From positions 248,001-312,000 of the forward strand of contig NZ_CP019698.1 in assembly GCF_002005145.1 (NCBI RefSeq): 64,000 nt of DNA, written 5' to 3'. The notes beneath the pieces are model-generated. The model saw only the letters and a list, made by a program, of their open reading frames with translations, was not told the origin of the DNA and did not search any database. The stretch is from Desulforamulus ferrireducens (lineage in GTDB: Bacteria > Bacillota > Desulfotomaculia > Desulfotomaculales > Desulfotomaculaceae). How positions within the stretch are numbered: position 1 is the first letter of the stretch; every line of letters begins with the position of its first letter. Of this stretch, positions 47,725-54,960 are shown one piece after another. The translations under genes and the position numbers were made by a program.

Positions 47725-47899
47725 GTACAAAGTTCCCTTGTCTAGATAAAATTGGGGGTGAGAGTCTAATAGAAAGAACTCCCTATGGCCATGTTGCAAA
47801 ATTGACTGATTCAAGTATTCCCCGCAAGGGGTTAAGTGTATTTATGGGGGTAACTCTTACCCTCCGAAAGCCCAAATAGGAGGACGGTGTAATGCGAAG

Positions 47900-50800
47900 A
47901 TGACAAAGACCAATAAAACAGGGGCCGTGCTGGTAGTAGGCTCCGGCATAGCCGGCATACAGGCATCCCTAGACCTGGCTGAATCCGGTTACTATGTATA
48001 CCTGGTGGAAAAAGAAGCAGCCATCGGGGGCACCATGCCCATGCTGGACAAAACCTTTCCCACCAACGACTGCTCCATGTGTATTCTATCTCCCAAACTG
48101 GTAGACTGCGGTAGACACCTAAACATCAACACCCTAACCAACACCGAAGTAACGGGTATCGAAGGTGAACCGGGCAACTTCAAAGTTACCCTAAAAACCA
48201 AAGCCCGTTACGTGGACCTGGACAAATGCACCGGCTGCGGTAGCTGCGCCGATGCCTGCCCGGTAAAAGTAGACGATGAATTCAACCAAGGCCTAGGCAA
48301 ACGGAAAGCCATCTACAAACTCTATGCCCAAGCCTTCCCCAATGCCTATGCCATTGATAACAACAAATGCCTGAAATTTAAAAACCTGGCCAACGAAAAA
48401 CTCTGCGGCAAATGCATTAAGGTTTGCCAGGCCGGTGCCATCAACCACCACATGGAAGACCAAGAACAAACCATCGAAGTGGGCTCTGTACTGCTGGTAC
48501 CCGGCTTTGAAACCTTCGATCCAGAACAACTGCAACTATACCAATACGGCAAACTGAAAAACGTCGTTACCTCCTTGGAATTTGAACGGATTTTAAGCGC
48601 CTCCGGTCCCTTTGGCGGTCACCTGGTACGTCCCAGCGACCACAAAGAACCACAAAAAATCGCCTGGATCCAATGCGTGGGCTCCCGTAACTGCCGGATT
48701 AACCATGGCTACTGCTCCTCAGTATGCTGTATGTACGCCATCAAACAATCCGTCATAGCCAAAGAACACGCACCCTACGACCTCAACACCAACATCTTCT
48801 ACATGGACATGCGGACCTACGGCAAAGAATTTGAAAAATACTATGAACGCGCCAAGAAACAATACGGCGTCAACTTCACCAGAAGCCGTGTTTATGGCTG
48901 CGACCCGGGAGAAAATGACAACGTGCTCCTGCGCTACGCCTTAGAAGACGGCACCGTAGTAAGTGAAGAATTCGACATGGTGGTTCTCTCGGTTGGTCTG
49001 GAACCCAACAAAAAAGCCGTAGAACTGGCCCAAAAACTGGGAGTGGAACTAAACCAATACAACTTTGCGGCAGTACCCCAACTAACGGGTGTAGCCACCA
49101 ACAAACCCGGCATCTACGTAGCCGGTGCCTTTAGCGGTCCCCGTGACATTCCGGAAACCGTTATGCAAGCCAGCGCAGCAGCGGGAGAAATCCAAAAGTT
49201 ACTGGCGGAAGCCAAAGGCAGCCTAAGCAAAGTAAAAGAATACCCGGCCCAAAAAGACCTGGCTGGGGAAGTGGTGCGCACCGGCGTATTTGTCTGCCAC
49301 TGTGGTATCAACATTGGCAGCGTGGTAGACGTACCCAGCGTAGCAGAATACGCTAAGACCCTACCCGGGGTAGTCTACGCCACCGACAAACTCTACGCCT
49401 GCTCCCAAGACTCCAGCGCCCAAATAAAAGAAGCCATCGAACAATATGGCCTGAACCGCATCGTGGTGGCCTCCTGTAGTCCCCGTACCCACGAACCGAT
49501 GTTCCAAGAGACCCTCAAAGAGGCAGGACTCAACCCGCACCTCTTTGAAATGGCCAACATCCGTGACCACTGCTCCTGGGTACACCAAAACGAACCGGCC
49601 GAGGCTACCGAAAAAGCCAAAGACCTGGTCAAAATGGCCGTTAAAAAAGCAGCCCTACTGGAGCCGGTACAACCCATCACCCTGCCCATGAACCACGACG
49701 CCCTGGTCATTGGCGGCGGTGTAGCCGGCCTCAACGCAGCCCTTAACCTGGCAGACCAAGGCTACCAAGTATACATCGTAGAAAAAGAAGCAGAACTGGG
49801 CGGCATTGCCAAACGCATCCGCTTTGGCATGGGCGGCGAAGACGTGCAAGCCTACCTTGGCCAACTAATTGACCAAGTGAAAAACCATGCCAACATCAAA
49901 ACCTACACCAACAACCAAATTGCCGACGTAAAAGGCTTTATGGGCAACTACGAAACAACCCTGACCAGTGGCGAAACCATCAAACACGGCGTAGCCATCA
50001 TCGCCACCGGTGCTCAAGAATACAAACCTGAAGAATACCTCTACGGCCACAACACCAGAGTAAAAACCCTGCTAGAAATAGAAGGACTGGTGGCCGAAGA
50101 CAAACTGAAGAACTCCAACAACTTCGTATTTATCCAATGTGTAGGCAGTCGGGATGACGAAAGACCCTACTGCAGCAGAATCTGCTGCACCAAATCCATC
50201 AAGCTGGCCCTGAAGATAAAAGAACAAAAACCCGGCGCCAACATCTACATCCTCTACCGAGACATCAGAACCTACGGCTACTTCGAAGACCTCTACACCG
50301 AAGCCCGGCGGAAAGGAATTATTTTTATCCGCTACAGCGTAGACAACAAACCGGTGGTAGAAAACACTGCCGCCGGCACCAAAGTAACTGTTGTGGACCA
50401 TGTACTGAATCGTCCGGTAGAAATCTATGCGGATATCATCGGCCTGGCCAGTGCCATCGTACCGAACGACAACACCGGACTTAGCAAACTCTTCAAAGTA
50501 CCGGTGAACACCGAAGGCTTCTTCCTGGAAGCCCACCTCAAACTAAGACCGGTAGACTTTGGTACCGACGGCGTGTTCATGTGTGGCTTAGCCCACGGAC
50601 CGAAGAACCTGGAAGAAAACATTGCCCAGGCCAAAGCAGCGGCTGGACGTGCAGCCACAGCCCTGGCCAAAGAAAACATCGAAACCGACGGCAAAGCAGC
50701 AGTGGTTAACAAACGGAAATGCATGGCCTGCGGCGTCTGCGTAGAAGTCTGCCCGGCCAAAGCGGCCAACCTGGTAACCGACGAAAGAGGCAACACCGCC

Positions 50801-50929
50801 GCCGACATCAACCCGGCCCTGTGCAAAGGCTGCGGCGCCTGCTCCTCCTCCTGCCGTTGTGGAGCCATCAACGTCAAAGGCTGCAGCAACGAACAAATCA
50901 TGGCCATGGTGCAAGCTGTATCCTGGTAA
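47900..50929 (+). CDS. hdrA: HdrA-like FAD/iron-sulfur protein with an extra N-terminal FAD module (copy 1)
   Basis: A 1009-residue cytosolic flavoprotein. Residues about 1-450 form an HdrA-like FAD module (VVGSGIAGIQASLDL; clusters CTGCGSCADACP at ~110 and CGKCIKVCQAG at ~168; CVGSRNC...YCSSVCC at ~257). From about 460 a complete HdrA follows: VFVCHCGINIGSVVDV, SCSPRTHEP, second Rossmann motif VIGGGVAGLNAAL (~600), CVGSR...PYCSRICC (~745) and a C-terminal 2[4Fe-4S] ferredoxin (~941-986). HdrA is the flavin-based electron-bifurcating core. The flx genes downstream imply an NADH-linked complex. AGGAGG lies 16 nt before ATG, unusually far. Confidence 0.93.
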   Translation: MTKTNKTGAVLVVGSGIAGIQASLDLAESGYYVYLVEKEAAIGGTMPMLDKTFPTNDCSMCILSPKLVDCGRHLNINTLTNTEVTGIEGEPGNFKVTLKTKARYVDLDKCTGCGSCADACPVKVDDEFNQGLGKRKAIYKLYAQAFPNAYAIDNNKCLKFKNLANEKLCGKCIKVCQAGAINHHMEDQEQTIEVGSVLLVPGFETFDPEQLQLYQYGKLKNVVTSLEFERILSASGPFGGHLVRPSDHKEPQKIAWIQCVGSRNCRINHGYCSSVCCMYAIKQSVIAKEHAPYDLNTNIFYMDMRTYGKEFEKYYERAKKQYGVNFTRSRVYGCDPGENDNVLLRYALEDGTVVSEEFDMVVLSVGLEPNKKAVELAQKLGVELNQYNFAAVPQLTGVATNKPGIYVAGAFSGPRDIPETVMQASAAAGEIQKLLAEAKGSLSKVKEYPAQKDLAGEVVRTGVFVCHCGINIGSVVDVPSVAEYAKTLPGVVYATDKLYACSQDSSAQIKEAIEQYGLNRIVVASCSPRTHEPMFQETLKEAGLNPHLFEMANIRDHCSWVHQNEPAEATEKAKDLVKMAVKKAALLEPVQPITLPMNHDALVIGGGVAGLNAALNLADQGYQVYIVEKEAELGGIAKRIRFGMGGEDVQAYLGQLIDQVKNHANIKTYTNNQIADVKGFMGNYETTLTSGETIKHGVAIIATGAQEYKPEEYLYGHNTRVKTLLEIEGLVAEDKLKNSNNFVFIQCVGSRDDERPYCSRICCTKSIKLALKIKEQKPGANIYILYRDIRTYGYFEDLYTEARRKGIIFIRYSVDNKPVVENTAAGTKVTVVDHVLNRPVEIYADIIGLASAIVPNDNTGLSKLFKVPVNTEGFFLEAHLKLRPVDFGTDGVFMCGLAHGPKNLEENIAQAKAAAGRAATALAKENIETDGKAAVVNKRKCMACGVCVEVCPAKAANLVTDERGNTAADINPALCKGCGACSSSCRCGAINVKGCSNEQIMAMVQAVSW

Positions 50930-51037
50930 GGTAGCTTAGGGGTAGGATGGGCCATCGGCCATCAGCCGTCGGCCATCGGCTTTGGGGCCAACTGGACCCG
51001 AGGTGTTACTCAAACAACAAAACAACCAGACTCTGAA

Positions 51038-51067
51038 GGGTCAGCGGTGCCTGGCACCGCCTGACCC
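51038..51067 (+). repeat. Strong hairpin in the spacer (copy 1)
   Basis: GGGTCAGCGGTG pairs with CACCGCCTGACCC (one bulged C) around CCTGG. The same hairpin is conserved at 59515-59544, although the surrounding sequence has diverged. No U run follows. Confidence 0.8.
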
Positions 51068-51129
51068 CGGATATACAACTAACAAATATGCACAACCCAA
51101 CGGAACTCAACCAATGGAAACAACGAAAA

Positions 51130-51494
51130 GTGCTAGCCTAACGGAGGCAGGGTGTTAGCCTAGGAACCGTAGCCTACCCAGGAACCTGTGGCCCTTTGCG
51201 CCGCAGCGACCTGCGGAGCAACGGGTAACAGGATTGGGCGCAGCTAAGGCGTGGAAGCAGAGGCGCAGACAGGACGTCTGCGCCAGCCCGAACGGGCCAT
51301 ACCCTAAAGGGCACAAGTGGAAGGCCCGTTGAGGGCGGTCCGCTGGAACCCGCAGCAAGCCCTAATCCTGTCCGTTGCGGAGCCTCGGAGCACAGGGCAA
51401 AGGGCCACAGGTTCCCCGGGACACGACCCACAAGACCGGCAAAAACCCAAGCCTTACGACTTAAACCAGCTAACACCCTGTAAAGGACTAGCAC
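51130..51494 (+). ncRNA. Large structured RNA element, unrecognised class (copy 1)
   Basis: Nested long-range helices: 51130-51136/51488-51494 (7 bp), 51148-51159/51469-51480 (12 bp), 51177-51179/51418-51420, 51181-51199/51397-51415 (19 bp perfect), 51219-51224/51372-51377, 51229-51235/51364-51370 and 51236-51238/51360-51362. Local hairpins are 51201-51206/51211-51216, 51262-51270/51276-51284 (9 bp) and 51291-51298/51323-51330 (8 bp). This multi-branched architecture is typical of large ribozyme- or scaffold-like bacterial RNAs. I could not assign it; group II domain V is not evident, and a HEARO/omega-type RNA is only a hypothesis. Confidence 0.75.
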
Positions 51495-51666
51495 CATCAT
51501 ACCGGCACTAAAACTCGAAACCAACAAAACCAACAGCAACAACAAAGGTTCCAACCTTACAAATATACAATCCAAACAACAAGGCCATAGGCCGAAAGGC
51601 AGAAGGCCAAACACAAGACAGCGCAAGCCACCGCAAAATGGCTAACAGCTGCTAGGAGGGAAGAAC

Positions 51667-52089
51667 ATGTCCGCACAAGAACCTAAAATTGTCGCGTTCC
51701 TATGCAACTGGTGCAGCTACGCCGGGGCAGACCTGGCAGGGGTAGGCCGCCTGCAATACCCCCCGAACCTGCGCGTAGTAAGAGTACCTTGCTCCGGACG
51801 CATTAACCCGCTCTTCATCATCGGAGCGCTGAGAAGCGGCGCCGATGCCATACTAACCTCTGGCTGACACCCCGGCGACTGCCACTATGTTAGTGGCAAT
51901 CTGGTGGCCCGCCGTAAATTCGCGCTGATCAAAAACCTCCTAAACTACATGGGAGTAGAGGAAAACAGGGTCAACTTCACCTGGGTATCAGCGTCCGAAG
52001 GGGCAAGATTTGCAGAACTTATCACCGACTTAACCGGCAAAGTAAAAGAAATGGGCCCGAACACCGGGCTATTCCGCAAAGCAGAGTGA
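51667..52089 (+). CDS. flxD: FlxD/MvhD-like selenoprotein (copy 1)
   Basis: A 140-residue MvhD-type [2Fe-2S] protein that passes electrons to HdrA. Codon 67 is TGA (51865-51867), read as selenocysteine: the context is SG-U-HPGDCHY, where MvhD/FlpD proteins have Cys or Sec. Other ligand cysteines are in FLCNWCSY (residues ~13-16) and VPCSGR (~41). The frame continues with normal MvhD sequence (ARRKFALIKNLLNYMGVEENRV) to 52089. A SECIS-like hairpin follows the TGA. Automatic gene calling would split it into two short frames. AGGAGGG precedes ATG. Confidence 0.92.
51880..51898 (+). promoter_or_regulatory. SECIS-like hairpin in flxD (copy 1)
   Basis: TGCCACTA (51880-51887), TGT, TAGTGGCA (51891-51898): a perfect stem starting 12 nt after the TGA. 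It can also form a 7-bp stem with loop ATGTT, with G in the loop. The distance and apical G suit a bacterial SECIS bound by SelB. Confidence 0.8.
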
Positions 52090-52100
52090 GGTGAGAGGGA

Positions 52101-53045
52101 ATGAACACAACCGAAAAAATTAGAGAAATAGCCAAACAGCTACTGACAGACAAAAAAGTAGACCTGGTGGTGGGCTTTGCCCAGGGAAGTCTCCCCCTCC
52201 GCAGCACCCCGTACTTTGCGCGAACCCCGGAACAAGCCGACAACCTAATCTGGAGTGCCACCTGCGAAAACAACCTGGCCAACTTTGTGAGAAAACGTAG
52301 CGACAAAGTAGCCGTGATTGCCAAAGGCTGCGACGTGAGAGCCATGGTAGCGCTCATCAAAGAAGGCCAAATCAACAAAGACAACCTGACCATCATCGGC
52401 GTACCCTGCCAGGGCATGATTGACCGCAAACAAGTATGCGAAGCCATCGGCTGCCAAGAGATCCTGGAAGCCACCGACAATGGCAACGAACTAATCCTGA
52501 AAGGCAAAGGCTTTGAAAAAACCCTGGCTAAGGAAGACGTCATGTTCGTCTCCTGCAAAACCTGTCAATACAACACCCCGGTCATCTTCGACGAACTCAT
52601 CGGCGAAGCCCTGCCGGGCAAAGAAGCCAACTATGACGATATAGCCGCCTTTGAAGCCCTTAGCCCGGCGGAAAGAAACGCCTACATTGCCAAAGAAATG
52701 AGCAAATGCATCCGCTGCTATGCCTGCCGTCAAGCCTGTCCCATGTGCTACTGCAGCGAATGCTTCGTAGACTGCGGAGCCCCGGCCTGGATTGGCAAAG
52801 GCGCCCAAAGAGTGGACGACAACGCCCTCTTCCAAACCGTGAGAGTACTCCACCTGGCTGGACGCTGTGTAGACTGCGGCGCCTGCGAGAGAGCCTGCCC
52901 CATGGGTATCAAACTCTCCCTGTTGAACCGTAAAATGGTCAAAGACGTCAAAGAACTCTACGGAGCAGAAGCCGGCGTTAACCTAACCGACCCACCGGCT
53001 CTTAACACCCATAAATTCGAAGACAAAGAAGACTTCATGCTATAG
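52101..53045 (+). CDS. flxC: FlxC-like FrhB-type iron-sulfur protein (copy 1)
   Basis: A 314-residue protein related to coenzyme F420 hydrogenase/formate dehydrogenase beta subunits (N-terminal part GFAQGSLPLRSTPYFAR, IAKGCDVRAMVALIKEGQ, GVPCQGMIDR). Several clusters follow: CIRCYACRQACPMCYCSEC (~208-226) and CVDCGACERACPMG (~262-275). It probably relays electrons between FlxA/B and HdrA. It starts 11 nt after flxD behind GAGGTGAGAGGG. The assignment of C versus B letters is by analogy with flxABCD. Confidence 0.85.
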   Translation: MNTTEKIREIAKQLLTDKKVDLVVGFAQGSLPLRSTPYFARTPEQADNLIWSATCENNLANFVRKRSDKVAVIAKGCDVRAMVALIKEGQINKDNLTIIGVPCQGMIDRKQVCEAIGCQEILEATDNGNELILKGKGFEKTLAKEDVMFVSCKTCQYNTPVIFDELIGEALPGKEANYDDIAAFEALSPAERNAYIAKEMSKCIRCYACRQACPMCYCSECFVDCGAPAWIGKGAQRVDDNALFQTVRVLHLAGRCVDCGACERACPMGIKLSLLNRKMVKDVKELYGAEAGVNLTDPPALNTHKFEDKEDFML

Positions 53046-53062
53046 AAGTGAGGTGAAAAAGG

Positions 53063-54067
53063 ATGATCATAAACAAAAATGAAATAGCAGGTATACTGAC
53101 CAAACTGGCAGAAGAATACCGAGTAATAGCCCCGGTGAAAAAAGACGGGTTGGTACAATACGCTGCCATAAAAAATGGGGAAGAAGCCTGTCTGGACTAT
53201 GCCAACACCAAAAAACCGGGCAAAGAAATCCTTTTCCCTCAGTCCGAAGAACTCTTCAACTATACCGTAAGTGCTGAAGGAGTAAGGATGCAAGACAACG
53301 TTGACAAAGAAGCCACCATCGTATTTGGCATGCGTCCCTGCGATGTTAAATCCCTGGTACTCCTGGACAACGTCTTTAAAAACGACCAATACACCGACGT
53401 CTACTACCTGACCCGTCGGGCCAACACCCTCATTGTAGGACTGGGCTGCAACGAACCGGCCAGCACCTGCTTCTGCACCAGCATGGCCTGTGGACCCTTT
53501 GCCAAAGAAGGCAGCGACATCTTCCTAACCGACCTGGGAGAAACCTACTTCATCGAAGGCATTAGCGACAAAGGCAAAGAACTGCTGGCCAAACTTGGCC
53601 TAAGTGCAGCCAGCGAAGAACAAAAGGCCGCAGCGGCCAAACTGCAAACAGAAACCAAAGCAGACGGCAGCATCAACATAGAAGGCCTGGCAGAAAAACT
53701 AGGCGGCATGTTCGAACACCCCTTCTGGGACAGCCTGCACGAAAAATGCCTGGGCTGCGCAGCCTGCACCTACCTGTGCCCCACCTGCCACTGCTTTGAC
53801 ATAGCGGACGAAGCCAAAGACTGCGAAGGCTGCCGGGTAAGGAACTGGGATGCCTGCATGTTCCCGCTGTTTACCCTGCACGGCTCGGGACACAACCCGA
53901 GACCAGGCGGCAAAGCCCGCTGGAGACAAAGACTTATGCATAAATTCAACTACTTTGTAGAACGATACAACGCCACCGCCTGCGTAGGCTGCGGTAGGTG
54001 CATCAAAAACTGTCCTGTAAACCTGGATATTCGCCAAGCCTTGGCCGAAGTCCGGGCATTGGACTAG
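53063..54067 (+). CDS. flxB: FlxB-like iron-sulfur protein, AsrA/HydB type (copy 1)
   Basis: A 334-residue protein of the sulfhydrogenase-beta/anaerobic sulfite reductase A family: FGMRPCDVKSLVLLDNVF, GCNEPASTCFCTSMACGP, then two [4Fe-4S] motifs CLGCAACTYLCPTCHCFD (~232-249) and CVGCGRCIKNCP (~310-321). Such subunits link a FAD/NAD subunit (FlxA) to the iron-sulfur chain. 17 nt after flxC. Confidence 0.88.
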   Translation: MIINKNEIAGILTKLAEEYRVIAPVKKDGLVQYAAIKNGEEACLDYANTKKPGKEILFPQSEELFNYTVSAEGVRMQDNVDKEATIVFGMRPCDVKSLVLLDNVFKNDQYTDVYYLTRRANTLIVGLGCNEPASTCFCTSMACGPFAKEGSDIFLTDLGETYFIEGISDKGKELLAKLGLSAASEEQKAAAAKLQTETKADGSINIEGLAEKLGGMFEHPFWDSLHEKCLGCAACTYLCPTCHCFDIADEAKDCEGCRVRNWDACMFPLFTLHGSGHNPRPGGKARWRQRLMHKFNYFVERYNATACVGCGRCIKNCPVNLDIRQALAEVRALD

Positions 54068-54086
54068 CGGAAGCGAGGTAAAAGAG

Positions 54087-54920
54087 ATGAGAAACCCCTA
54101 TCTACCGCTGCCGATGAAACTGGTGAAAAACTTCACCGAGACATCAGACAAACTCATACACACCTTTACCCTGGAATTTCTAAGCCAAGAAGATGCCGAA
54201 AACTTTAAGTATGCGCCGGGGCAATTTGCGGAAGTAATGGTCTATGGCAAAGGGGAAGCCCCCTTTGGAATAGCCTCCTCCCCCACCGAGAAAGGGATCT
54301 TGAAATTCTCCGTGGCTAAAGTGGGAGTAGTCTCCACCGCCCTGCACATGCTGGAAGAAGGCACCATTGTAGGAGTAAGAGGACCCTTAGGAAACAGCTA
54401 CCCGCTGGAGCAACTAAAAGGAAAAAGCCTGACCATCATCGGCGGCGGCTTTGCCTTCACCACCCTGCGTTCCACCATCCAATATATCTTGGATCCAGCC
54501 AATCGTGGGGACTATGGAGACTTGACCGTTATCTACGGTGCCCGTAACCCTGGATTGCTGCTGTACAAAGATGAACTGGCGGCCTGGGATGCGCGGCCTG
54601 ACATCAACCTAATCACCACCATAGACCGGGAAGTAGAAGGATGGACCGGTCGGGTTGGCTTTATACCCACCGTGACCAAAGAAGTGGCCCCCAAGAGTGA
54701 CTATGCCATTATCTGCGGACCGCCGGTAATGATCAAATTCACCCTGCCGGTACTGGTGGAATGCGGCTTTACCCCGGACCGTATCATCATGAGCTTAGAA
54801 AACAGAATGAAGTGCGGCATTGGTATGTGCGGTCGCTGCAATGTAGGCAGCAAATATGTCTGCAAGGACGGCCCTGTGTTTACCAAGGAGCAGTTGGATA
54901 AGCTGCCCAATGAATATTAA
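54087..54920 (+). CDS. flxA: FlxA-like FAD/NAD(P)-binding oxidoreductase (copy 1)
   Basis: A 277-residue ferredoxin-reductase-type protein: FAD domain (about 15-100, GIASSPTEKGILKFSVAKVG), NAD(P) domain (GGGFAFTTLRSTIQYIL, about 113-130) and a C-terminal [2Fe-2S] loop CGIGMCGRCNVGSKYVC as in PyrK and AsrB. It is the likely NADH-oxidising entry point of the complex. Last gene of the duplicated block; the copies diverge immediately after its stop. Confidence 0.9.
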   Translation: MRNPYLPLPMKLVKNFTETSDKLIHTFTLEFLSQEDAENFKYAPGQFAEVMVYGKGEAPFGIASSPTEKGILKFSVAKVGVVSTALHMLEEGTIVGVRGPLGNSYPLEQLKGKSLTIIGGGFAFTTLRSTIQYILDPANRGDYGDLTVIYGARNPGLLLYKDELAAWDARPDINLITTIDREVEGWTGRVGFIPTVTKEVAPKSDYAIICGPPVMIKFTLPVLVECGFTPDRIIMSLENRMKCGIGMCGRCNVGSKYVCKDGPVFTKEQLDKLPNEY

Positions 54921-54960
54921 AGAAACGGAAAGGTTTGACCGAAAAGGGGGAGAAGAAAAT

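Larger units (their letters stand above)
50930..51666 (+). other. 737-nt hdrA-flxD spacer (copy 1)
   Basis: It contains, in order, a heptamer repeat block (RGCCRTC units, 50951-50980), a long hairpin (51038-51067), the large structured RNA (51130-51494) and an A/C-rich, G/T-poor linker (51495-51650) before the flxD ribosome binding site AGGAGGG. Open frames on either strand here do not look like genes. Confidence 0.8.
47893..54921 (+). repeat. Direct duplication, copy 1 (hdrA-flxDCBA block)
   Basis: This segment recurs at 56373-63426. Identity begins at TGCGAAGATG, just before the hdrA start, and ends at the flxA stop codon. Coding regions are nearly identical (only a few substitutions seen, the HdrA proteins being the same), while the first part of the hdrA-flxD spacer differs and is 25 nt longer in copy 2. 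Confidence 0.97.

Noticed and set aside
51130-51494. Group II or group I intron
   Set aside because: No domain V-like hairpin, no reverse transcriptase or homing endonuclease gene, no typical 5' or 3' ends; it lies between complete genes rather than inside one.
51130-51494. Firm assignment to HEARO/omega RNA
   Set aside because: Size and multi-helix form are compatible, but there is no IscB-like gene and no ATGA/GTGA at the 3' edge; a model search is required.
51174-51626. 150-codon minus-strand open frame in the hdrA-flxD spacer (and its twin at 59679-60131)
   Set aside because: Low-complexity Leu/Arg-rich translation with no ribosome binding site; it overlaps the perfectly paired RNA helices, and its conservation simply reflects the near-identical spacer.
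51865-51867. TGA in flxD as a nonsense mutation making a pseudogene
   Set aside because: The frame stays conserved after it, the context HPGDCHY is the known Sec/Cys site of MvhD, a SECIS-like hairpin follows, and both copies have it.
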